Part shown: positions 14,575-23,592 of the stretch, piece by piece
Numbering within the stretch: the first letter of the stretch is position 1
Layout of the letters: every line of letters starts with the position of its first letter
DNA from: Aphis gossypii
Lineage: Eukaryota > Arthropoda > Insecta > Hemiptera > Aphididae
DNA: 64,000 nt
Reading direction: 5' to 3'
NCBI RefSeq assembly: GCF_020184175.1
Contig: NC_065532.1
Location: forward strand, 16,430,001-16,494,000
Translations under genes and position numbers: made by a program
Notes under the pieces: generated by a model
The model's input: the letters and a program-made list of their open reading frames with translations, nothing else
Databases searched by the model: none
Told to the model about the DNA's origin: nothing

Positions 14575-14713
14575 CAATGTACAGATGGGCTTGAAGGCTT
14601 GTTGCTACAAAGCAATGTCCCCGGACAACTGTTTATTATACTATTGCAGTAAGTTACCAATTTCTGATCGATAATATTTATTTGGAAACATTCAATCAGA
14701 TAAATCTGCTAGA
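14575..14713 (-). ncRNA. H/ACA-box snoRNA candidate, tandem copy 2
   Basis: This copy lies exactly 229 bp from copy 1 and is identical or nearly so, with the same GCAG/CTGC and ACAG/CTGT basal stems, H box ATAGTA and ACA box. The near identity of the spacer shows that this is the youngest duplication. Confidence 0.7.
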
Positions 14714-14803
14714 CAAATTATTTATCACAAGCAAAAACCAATCCATAATTTAGTACAATAAAGGTGCAGGTACCAAGGTTTTATTAGAATATAAAATTAA
14801 TTG

Positions 14804-14942
14804 CAATGTACAGATGGGCTTGAAGGCTTGTTGCTACAAAGCAATGTCCCCGGACAACTGTTAAATATACTTTTGCAGTAAGTTACCAATTTTTGATCAA
14901 TTATATTTATATTTAAATATTCAATCAAAGAAATCTGCTAAT
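14804..14942 (-). ncRNA. H/ACA-box snoRNA candidate, divergent copy 3
   Basis: The oldest copy. The 3' hairpin is virtually unchanged. In the 5' hairpin the upper stem changes from TCTGAT/ATCAGA to TTTGAT/ATCAAA, a two-sided change that keeps pairing. The apical stem replaces a G-U pair with A-U. The H box reads AAAGTA, still ANANNA. The GCAG/CTGC basal stem and ACA box are kept. Sequence upstream of the 5' hairpin is unrelated to the other copies. Confidence 0.7.
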
Positions 14943-15377
14943 ATTATATTATTCAAGATATATATTCAAATCTCTACTTAAGTAACAAAAAAATAATAAT
15001 AAAGGTAGGCAAGTATGTACCACTCAGCTATAGTGTTGATTAAATCACTTTTTTTTTTATGTTTAATTTAAATTCAATGATATTAAATATGAAAAAACAA
15101 TTCTGAGTGAAGACAGTCCATCAACCTAAAGTATCACTAAGTAAATTTCATAGTATATTTTTTATTTATATGATTAAGTTATTTTTGAAAATTTCATCAA
15201 AGAAAATAATAATAAAAATATTTAGTGAAAAATTCAAGTATTCAGACTAAAAGTTAATTTAATTAGAGAAAAAAAACATGAAATAAATGTTGTCAAAACC
15301 TTGTTTTGGGTAAAAAATTAAAGGCTTCTATCAATAATAAGTAAGCAAGTATAATTAAAGAAAAACCAATGAATAAA

Positions 15378-15453
15378 AATTAATCAGTTAACACTTGCAT
15401 CAGGTTTCAGACCCGAAAGATGGTTTGTAAATAGTGTAAATCATCATTTATAA
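15378..15453 (-). ncRNA. C/D-box snoRNA candidate, 28S guide, copy 2 (shifted register)
   Basis: Minus strand: box C ATGATGA (15441-15447), guide ACCATCTTTCGGGT directly before box D' CTGA (15407-15410), box C'-like TGATGC and box D CTGA (15384-15387). The guide matches 14 bases of the LSU segment ACCCGAAAGATGGT, longer than in the sister copies. D' sits two bases further along, so the fifth-base rule selects the G of CCCG rather than the A two bases downstream. The terminal stem is weak, about 3 bp next to the boxes, which lowers confidence. Confidence 0.7.
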
Positions 15454-15601
15454 AAATATATAGGTATTAAATTAAATGTATTTTAATAAATTACCAATTT
15501 ATAATATTGTAAAGAAGACGGTTTAAGCTAACTCATTTTTTTTTTTTTTTTTTTATTGCTTAAATCAAGAAATTTTATAAATATATAAAACGTTGTAAAT
15601 A

Positions 15602-15688
15602 GTGTAATCAGATATCAAAATTGTTTTCAACATAACTTTCAGGCGAAAGATGGTGATATTCAATCATCATTTAGGTACACATTTACAC
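15602..15688 (-). ncRNA. C/D-box snoRNA candidate, 28S guide (U21-like), copy 3
   Basis: Minus strand: box C ATGATGA (15664-15670), guide TCACCATCTTTCG plus one unpaired base before box D' CTGA (15639-15642), box C'-like TGTTGA (15627-15632) and box D CTGA (15608-15611). GTGTAA (minus, 15683-15688) can pair with TTACAC (minus, 15602-15607), though the 5' arm is 12 nt from box C. The fifth base before D' selects the same adenosine as copy 1. It lies in the same RpLP2 intron. Confidence 0.75.
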
Positions 15689-16195
15689 TTGTGGTTTCAA
15701 GAACTAAATTTTAAATGATAACAATAGAACACACATTGAATTTGATACTTAGGCTAGATTAGATAGAGAGGATTTCTAATAAGTAATTATTTAATAATTT
15801 AAGATTAGTATACAAAGGTTGTAGGTATTGGATAATGACACATGACAGAACAATTCATCGTAAAAGTAAAATTATGGAATACCACCAGCATTAAGTGAAG
15901 CACAAGCCTACCATACAAAAATTAATAAGGTCATGTATCAGTACCAACGATTGTACTAGGTATGTGTCTAGTGAATTCGATAAACTAGAAAAGATCCGAC
16001 ACACCCCAACAAAAATAAGTCGAAAACTCAACAAACATATAAGAGTAATATTCGTATTTAATGCGTTAACAAGACATAGGTGAAAGATGAATCACGGACT
16101 GATAAACTTTGGCGCGCGGACCGGAACTACGATGACAACAAATGCCGACAATTAGGCGAATAGTTAATATTATTAATATAAATAAAACATACTTT

Positions 16196-16321
16196 TAAGT
16201 CTGTTGGACACGAAACGTGTGGCGACAAATGGCAAAACGCTGAAGACAATTAAATAACCACAACAAAATTCGTAACTTTACGAATTTTTAAGTGTACGGC
16301 GGTCGGCGGCGTTGAAAAAAG
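16196..16321 (-). other. RpLP2: Predicted RpLP2 first (5'UTR) exon with TOP start
   Basis: A minus-strand donor AAAA|GTATGT at 16195/16196 matches the acceptor one base before the RpLP2 ATG. A CTTTTTTC tract at 16314-16321 on the minus strand fits a 5' terminal oligopyrimidine transcription start, as expected for a ribosomal-protein mRNA. Start and length are inferred. Confidence 0.6.
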
Positions 16322-16568
16322 ATAGGTTAAAAAATAAAAGCGACCACGGTGACATCTATTCTGTGATCGTGTCATGGAAGAGAATAGCGAGCGTCCCTCT
16401 CATTGGTTCGTGTGATTTCTCCATGCTGTTTGAGGTTATAAACACACACATACATCGTTCTTCTTTCACTTGTGAACGAGAAGAGACTATTCGTAGTCTC
16501 TGTTTCTGATTTCTGAAGTGGCGATTTTTCAACGTCGTTTCGCGTCGCGCTAGGGTCAATCCATTACA
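16322..16568. promoter_or_regulatory. Bidirectional RpLP2/RpL19 promoter and RpL19 5'UTR
   Basis: Only about 250 bp separate the predicted RpLP2 cap site from the RpL19 ATG. A TTCTTCTTTC pyrimidine tract at 16458-16467 is a candidate TOP start for RpL19, which would give a 5'UTR of about 100 nt. No TATA box is evident on either strand. The region is GC-richer than its surroundings. Confidence 0.6.
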
Positions 16569-18065
16569 ATGAGGTGAGTTCTTTATTATTGTTTCCAAAA
16601 CAAATTATATATTTTTAACGACGATCGGACGACTGCCGTCTTGTATCGTTCGCCTTCCGCTATGGCCGACTCGTATATCCGTGCCCACATGTGTATGATG
16701 ATGTTTTTCACATTACAACCTGTTTCATGCCCAGTATATTGCCGTACGAGCTGCGATCGTAAAATATGTCCGGATCGTACTGTTATGATTCGTGGCAGCG
16801 GCGAGTGGAAGGATCGGATCGAACCCTTCTTCCTCATCTCGCTGCCCAAAGGATTGACATTATTATTAATTGAGTGACAACCTTGTTCTTATTAAAGTCT
16901 TCACTCACCACCTGTTTAAATATTAAAGACATGAAAGTCCACTACTATGTATTTCGGTTAAACACAATGTATTCAAAGTTTCTCCACAATCATGCATTCG
17001 ATTTAACCAAAATTTATTTACTCAGCGACATTTTCACTAGCCTAGCGTTTGTTATCCCTATCATCTTACTAACTCAAAATGAATATTTTCATGTACCCAT
17101 TGCTTTTTACATAATTTTCAATGTATTGATGATTAAACTATAAGAAAAAATATTTAATATTATAATCTTCTACTTATTAGTTAGGTACTTATACTTAATA
17201 TATATTGTCATTGAGTTAAAATATTAAATAGTGTTTTTATTTTTGTAGTTCGTTAAAGCTTCAAAAAAGACTTGCCGCTTCGGTAATGCGATGTGGTAAG
17301 AAGAAGGTATGGTTGGATCCAAATGAAATAAATGAAATTGCCAACACCAATTCCAGTGAGTAATTTTAATCAAAATTATAATAAGTATATGTTATTATTT
17401 ATTAATGCTTATTAAACAAATTTCAGGACAAAATATTCGTAAGCTGATCAAAGATGGTTTGATCATTAAAAAGCCAGTAGCTGTACACTCTAGAGCTCGT
17501 GCACGTAAAAATGCTGAAGCTAGAAGAAAAGGTCGTCATTGTGGTTTTGGTAAAAGGAAGGGTACTGCTAATGCTCGAACACCTCAAAAAGTATGAATTA
17601 TATTTCTTTTCTTTTCAAATCCTAAATTATTCTTACTAATATATTCCTTTTAATAGGACCTTTGGGTGAAAAGAATGCGAGTATTAAGGCGGTTGCTGAA
17701 GAAATACCGTGAAGCAAAGAAAATTGACAACCATCTTTACCATCAGTTGTACATGAAGGCAAAGGGTAATGTATTCAAGAACAAACGTGTATTGATGGAG
17801 TTCATTCACAAAAAGAAGGCAGAGAAAGCCCGTGCTAAGATGTTGAGGTATTTTAATAGTTATAATAATAACTCAAATATAATATATTAGAGTTGTTTTG
17901 TTTATAACTGTTTAATTTTTTAGTGATCAAGCTGAAGCTAGACGTCAAAAAGTTAAGGAAGCTAGGAAACGTAAGGAAGCAAGATTTTTACAAAATAGGA
18001 AAGACCTCTTGGCTGCATATGCACGAGAAGATGAAAAAGCTGCTGCTGCTGCAGGAAAGAAGTAA
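16569..18065 (+). CDS. RpL19: 60S ribosomal protein L19
   Basis: Five coding exons, 16569-16573, 17249-17355, 17427-17590, 17657-17847 and 17924-18065, join in frame to 202 codons ending GKK. The first exon carries only ATG AG, an old ribosomal-gene architecture. Conserved L19 blocks are [20 protein letters not shown] near the start, [20 protein letters not shown] and KGTANARTP in the middle, and a long basic Lys/Arg/Ala-rich helix at the C-terminus that projects from the 60S subunit. Intron 1 (675 bp) contains a GC-rich structured block; the other introns are 66-76 bp. It is divergent from RpLP2 and probably co-regulated with it. Confidence 0.98.
16744..16846 (+). other. GC-rich double-hairpin block in RpL19 intron 1
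   Basis: Two strong inverted repeats lie back to back: GTACGA (16744-16749) with TCGTAC (16775-16780), and GGCAGCG (16794-16800) with CGCTGCC (16840-16846), the latter with a further GAAGG/CCTTC pairing inside. An ACA follows 10-12 bases after the second stem. The arrangement recalls an H/ACA snoRNA, but no convincing H box lies between the hairpins and the ACA spacing is long. It may be another structured RNA or a regulatory element. Confidence 0.35.
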
Positions 18066-21000
18066 CCTATTTATGTAAATGTTTTTATTTTCTAATACAA
18101 TATTCTGACCTATTGGAGAATTTTAAATTGTTTTCTTTTGTATGCCTTATTATATCCTTATTTTTTAAATGAAATATTTTATTACATTAGGTCATCTGTG
18201 TTTTTAACCATATATCATTTTTAGGTTATAATTTTCATTTGTATTATCCACACTTCATTATTTTAATTTTCTAGATATAAAAAAAAAACAACTAATATCC
18301 TCTGAAACTGCTGTATTTGAAATGACTTAAATGTGTTTAGACAGTTCTGGATAATTAGATTTTTTTTAAAATCTAACTTATATTATGTTTGTTACAATTT
18401 ATGAGTTTCATAATATTGTGAAATATCAAGTGCCACTCCTATTGGTTAGTTATTCATATGCATTTAAAGAATGAAGTTAAATCAGTACATTAAAGATAAA
18501 TATATTGCTAGGTCTATTAGGAAATTTAATTTATGAAGTTCATCTTACATAAAAATCTAAAGTGAAGTATGGAGGACTTAACTGATTATTCTGCTTAACT
18601 CCTTCCTAACAAAACAATTTTTTAGGTATACATTATACATTTATGAATTACAAAAAAAATATAGTAGTTCAATTGGTATAGAGTTTTTAGCTGTCTTTAA
18701 CTGAATATTGTGTATATTTGGGTAATTAAGCATCTTTTAAAAATCAATGGACTGTTGCATAAACTCAAAATAAGATCAGAATGATAAATTTTTAAATTGT
18801 AAATCTAAAATATCTAGACATGGTTTCTAGTACTGTAAGTATGAATTACTGAAAATTATTCTTTTAATAGATAATTACCCTGTACCTTCTATAGCCTCAA
18901 ATTGAACATTACATAATATATATATTTGTTATATACTTATATCTCATAAAGTGTTACTTATTGCTAAATTAATTATTTTTTTTCTTATTTTTATGTTTGG
19001 AATTAGTGTAATGAAAATGTGTCTTCACTCTTATCTGAGATGAAGTTTTAATCTTTTTTAAATATAATAATATGATAATATTAATATTGTCATTAAGTAG
19101 TTGAATTTTTTTTATTTATACTGTTACAGTGATCTGTTTGCCTAACATTTTGTGGGTTTTTTCTTTGTTCCATAATTTTTTTGGCAATCTAGCCTGACCT
19201 ACAATTTTTCACAAATAAACCTTGCTCGGTTAGATCTGTATTACTTTATTTTATAGTCTTGCCTATCTGGTATAATTGTTTAAATACTGTAGTTTTTACT
19301 GTTAAAATATTGTATCATGTTAATTAAGTACAAACAAAACAAATATAAAACATTACTTACAATTTTTCTTACAGAAAACAAGCACAGATCTGATAACTTA
19401 ATTAAGTGTCTGTCCCTCTTGGTTCATGCAGGTATTTACTATATCCTCAAACAGCTAATTTAAATTTTAAGCTAGAAACCTTATTCTATTGATTATACAA
19501 TTTATAAGTATTTATAAACAATACTAAATAAGTCTTATATCTAGACTCGTATAATAATCATATAGAACTTAACTATTATGACTAGCAATGTAATTACTAA
19601 TTACTATGCTATTGTTGGACTAAATTTATATTTACCTAGTCATAAAGTTATGGCTAAAATATGTAAGTTATAAACTCCTAAAAAAAGTTCAAAAATATAT
19701 TATAAACTTTTAAAACATTTTGATAAAACAGATTAATTGAGTTAATAAAAATTAAAACTATTTCTTATTTTTTCATTTTTGTAATACAAAGAAAATTGGT
19801 TATACCGTAATTTCAAAAGTTTATCACCATATTAACAATTTTACTGAGATTAACATAGTTAATTCTGTTATTTGTCAAGATTAAACAATCAAATAATTTA
19901 AGACTGGCTGTATCAAGTAGGTAATGACTATTTTTTGATGGTATAACTGTGCCTTAGATTTTATACAAAACCTGTAAGTACTCCAGTACTCATGAACCAA
20001 TAATATTAAATTTCTATTAAGCTTATAAGTTATAATTAATTGTTTATTTTAATTCAATTGTATTAATAACCAATTGTACAAATGGTTGTCCAAATTTAAT
20101 GTTTAAAAAAACCGAAAGGTGTCAAGATTCTTATAATTATTAATTACACATTACAATACTAAATTTTAATTATATTTAGCAATAAAAAAAATAATATAAT
20201 TATTCAATTCAAGTACATTTTTCTTCATTTATAAAAAAAAAAAAAAAACATTTTTTATTACTTTCTATACAAAAAGTATACTTAATACAAACAATGAACA
20301 AGTTTATATTAAAAATTAAAAATATGGTACAATAATTTTAGTTAAATGTGTCAAACTTTGTAAAGGGTTTATTTTAAAATAAAGTTTGAAACAAATAATA
20401 TTTTTATTTACACTTTAGTACAAAATTAATAAACCAATGACTTCACAGTTTACAAATACCACCACACTCGTTTTTTTAGTATTTATACTAAACTGTTGTT
20501 TCAACGATATTAAAAGACTTATTGTCATCCATAAACTACTACTCTTATCAATCCATTATAAATGGCATAAACATTTGTTATTTGTAATTAACTTCGAAAA
20601 TTTGGTAAGTATTCCTTTAATGGTTTTTAAATATTGCAGAACCTAATAAATTTACTTAATATCACACTACACTATGAGTATAATATAATTTGTTTTCATA
20701 TAAGCTATCATAATAATACGACATTGAACTTTGTCCCCCTCGACATACAATGACTATAGCTAAATTTACCCAATGGATTTAAAAATATGAATCCTGTTTT
20801 TTTTTTTTTATTTAATAATATTATTATCTGATTTCAACACCAAATACTGTAAAGCTTCACCTTCATAATAACATATTAATAATATGTAGAATTCAGTATT
20901 ATCCCTCAAATTCAGTCACCATGTTAAAATCTCCAGCAATAACAAATGTTCTTGTATGCCACCTTGCAGATATAATATAAAAAACACTTAACATTTTTAG

Positions 21001-21119
21001 TTTTGCAATTTATTATATATTTTGATACAATTGACTAAATTAGAAAATAATTGTTTTTATTTTATTTTAACAAAATTATACATGTTTATTAACACATAAA
21101 GTAATATTATATTAGTTAC
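18066..21119. other. Gene-free interval between RpL19 and Pam16
   Basis: AT-rich sequence with the 3'UTRs of the two converging genes at its ends. No coding structure except a small endonuclease-like relic near 20.9 kb. Confidence 0.55.
20902..20968 (-). pseudogene. Possible retrotransposon endonuclease fragment
   Basis: The minus strand reads HTRTFVIAGDFNMVTEFEG before a stop. GDFN (20923-20934) preceded by hydrophobic residues is the signature of the apurinic-like endonuclease of non-LTR retrotransposons. Only about 22 residues remain. Confidence 0.35.
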
Positions 21120-22704
21120 CTATTCTACTTTTTTCGCTTTTTCACTACTTTTATTGGTAATTTCTTTATCTAGTCGTTCTTTAGCTCTGTATATTTTTGA
21201 CTGTAGGTAAAATGAACCACCTTGTGATTTATCATTTATTCTGAATAAATATTCATATCTTTTCTGAATTTCATCTTGTGTCATATCTAAAAAATAAATT
21301 TAAATATAAATAAGTAATTTCTTTGTGTTAAATAATTGATTATAGGTACATTTAACAATTAAATAATATGTTCATTTATATTATATATAGGTAAAATTTA
21401 TACAACATGCTAACTTTAGGAACACATTTTTTTTTTTTTTAATAAAGTTGGAAGTATGGCTATTAATGGAGGATAAAGTATCTATGCTCTATGATTAAAA
21501 AATAAAAATAATGTACAAAAAACACAAATATTATAAAAGTTGATTTTATAATTTTATAAACTTGTATACCTTTTATAAAAATATATTTTTTATTTTATAA
21601 AAGACTATTGATGTTAAAAAAAATAAATAGTAAATATTAATTGTCTTGAAGTCTTAATATCAGTTGGCTCCTTTACACAAGTCTACTATCGTCTATCTCA
21701 GTGGCATGGCGAAGAGTAATTTCAGAGGCAATTGCCTCTAAGATTTAAGTTTTGGAGGGTTAGATAAAAAAAACTCTATTTGAATCTATAGTAGAGAGGT
21801 AGGTGGGTCATCGGGCTTAATGTTACTTGCCTCTGTAATATTTTCACTTCACCATGCCACTATACTATCTTGATATTATTATGTAAATATTAAAAATTTT
21901 TTATCTTGTTTTTTATTTTTATATATATATATATATTAATATTTTTAAATACCATCGCTGTAACTTATACTTATTGTAAAAAAAATATTTATGGATTGTG
22001 TAATTCAGAAATAAAAAAAATATATTAATTTTTATGGTGATATATAATTATTAAGCTTTTTATAATAATTTTTAGCTATCCAACATCCAAAGAATAAAAG
22101 TAAAGTAGTGAACTTCCCACCCTTGTCATACAATATACTATTAATAACAATTAATAATACATACAATCGCACACCCTGCGTGCATAATTATGGAAAAGAA
22201 TAAAAAAGAATTTTAGTTGTAGGAGTGAAGACGTATAGGAAGATAAGTCTGTATAAAAACCCTTTGTGCCAAACATGATTAAATACCTGCCAAGAAAGCC
22301 AGCTGAGCAAAATATTTTTTGTTCAATATATGAGGTAATATCCTATATTATGCATTACTGGATTTCTGATTCGTTTGTGTATTCATAGTGAAGTAAAGAG
22401 TGTTAGAGAGAAGATTTTTAGATCATTCATGATCGGAAAAATTTGTTTTAAAACTAAACTCCAGATGTCGTGTACAAACTCGCGAATGAAAGCACGTACC
22501 TTTGACGTTCAATATCTGTTTGGCCTCCTCCAACGTGATGCCGGCCTTGGCATTGGCAGCGGCATGAGCTGCGCCGGCACGTCCTCCACCAGCCCTACGA
22601 GCGGACTCCTGACTTGCGGCGTATTCCTGTTTGAGAGCTTTGGTCAGCGCCTTGCCGACAATCTGAGAGCCGATGATTATTATTTGCACGATGTATTTGG
22701 CCAT
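21120..22704 (-). CDS. Pam16: Mitochondrial import motor subunit Pam16/Tim16 (Magmas)
   Basis: Two coding exons, 22500-22704 and 21120-21286, join in frame to 123 codons. The N-terminus [20 protein letters not shown] is the hydrophobic matrix-anchoring segment. An Ala/Gly-rich linker follows, then [12 protein letters not shown] and a J-like domain with [20 protein letters not shown] and RAKERLDKE. Asp-Lys-Ser replaces the HPD tripeptide of true J proteins, the defining Pam16 feature that lets it hold and restrain Pam14 at the TIM23 channel. The 1.2-kb intron contains a MITE. The start codon has a good context (AACCATGG) and lies 130 bp from a 32-bp palindrome. The C-terminal tail is short, as in other insects. 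Confidence 0.95.
21709..21862. mobile_element. hAT-like MITE, family A, complete
   Basis: Terminal inverted repeats CAGTGGCATGGCGAAG and (inverted) TAGTGGCATGGTGAAG continue inward imperfectly to the AGAGGCAA motif on both sides. Length is 154 bp with no coding capacity. Flanks GTCTATCT and TACTATCT agree at 6 of 8 positions, as expected for a decayed 8-bp hAT target duplication. It is inside the Pam16 intron. A related end lies at 39828. Confidence 0.7.
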
Positions 22705-23592
22705 GGTTCGGACGTCGTCCCGCGGAAGTGCGGACTCTCGTTATCACCTCGATACTGCAGTTGCAACTGCAGCTGATAACGATAGTTTACGATACTACGA
22801 TAGTGAATCGGCGGCACGACACGGCTCCCTTCGTAGCACGATTTAAGATATATCTTAAATCGTGCTTCGTAGCAGCTGCTTCACGTTATGTCCCGTCCTG
22901 GGTAACCTGGCTGCACTGTCTGTGTAGCCTGTTGAGTCGGTGGGAGTGTGGGACTGTTGTAAAATAAAATATAAATTATCATTTTATCGAAACATGACGG
23001 ACCGTGTGCGATAAAATTAAGTAGATTAAGAATAATTATGTTATATTCAATTAATTTGGTATCACAAAATTAATTAATGTGTTATCGTATTGTAACGCCG
23101 CGACGGTCAGAAATCGGTAATCGGTATGACATACAGAATATTGGTCTGATTAAGTCTCACTGCTATTCCAATTCCACAGGCGTCTGGTAGGCTCTCTCAT
23201 TTTTAACTTCTGAGTTCTGAAGTTCCAAGCGCGTCGTCAGCGCTGACGCGTTAGTCTCATCTCATAGTAGCAGTTGTAATTTGAAATTTGTATGATTTTC
23301 CAAATGCCTTTCAATCGATCATCGCCGAACACTGAAACTATGGCTATTAGTTGATATTCGTGTCGAACCACTCGCCATTAGCACGTCTAGATGATCGCAT
23401 GTGATATCCATAATTCGAAATTCGAATTTACTTTCATCGCAGGAGCATTTTGACCCAGACGTCGTGCTCTGGTCTACCCTAGTCTACACGTAAATTGGTG
23501 TGGACGCACGGTACCATTTTACCTACTCGGTGTGGTTTGCGGGTCCATTTCCTTCACTGACCAGTGCTTGCCGCTTGGTTCGTACTAAGTTG
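22705..23592. promoter_or_regulatory. Divergent promoter region with palindromes
   Basis: This lies between Pam16 (minus) and the likely 5' exon of the ankyrin-like gene (plus). It contains an 18-bp perfect palindrome CTGCAGTTGCAACTGCAG (22755-22772) flanked by CGTTATC and GATAACG, a series of CGATA motifs like half DRE sites (22750-22803), CAGCTG E-boxes, a 32-bp palindrome (22835-22866) and CGTCAGCGCTGACG (23235-23248). A strong donor TTG|GTAAGT at 23592/23593 fits the end of a non-coding first exon whose acceptor would be TTTTTACAG at 27080. Confidence 0.5.
22835..22866. repeat. 32-bp perfect palindrome
   Basis: Two 16-base arms, AGCACGATTTAAGATA and its exact complement, abut with no spacer. 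CTTCGTAGC is repeated directly on both sides. It lies 131 bp upstream of the Pam16 start codon. Confidence 0.95.

Larger units (their letters stand above)
14351..14942. repeat. 229-bp tandem array carrying H/ACA units
   Basis: Three units with a 229-bp period: the shared TACAG motif recurs at 14351, 14580 and 14809. Units 1 and 2 are almost identical over the full period, including the spacer. Unit 3 matches strongly across the 3' hairpin and drifts in the 5' hairpin, and its spacer is lost. This implies an older duplication followed by a recent one. The divergence pattern respects the predicted RNA fold. Confidence 0.95.

Noticed and set aside
14351..14942. Interpretation of the 229-bp array as a CRISPR or plain satellite
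   Set aside because: There are no short repeats with unique spacers, the genome is eukaryotic, and changes follow the RNA fold of an H/ACA snoRNA.
16641..16877. 78-codon plus-strand frame inside RpL19 intron 1
   Set aside because: It lies wholly in the intron over the hairpin block, and no homology is recognised.
22375..22776. 133-codon plus-strand frame
   Set aside because: Antisense to Pam16 exon 1, whose family match is unambiguous.
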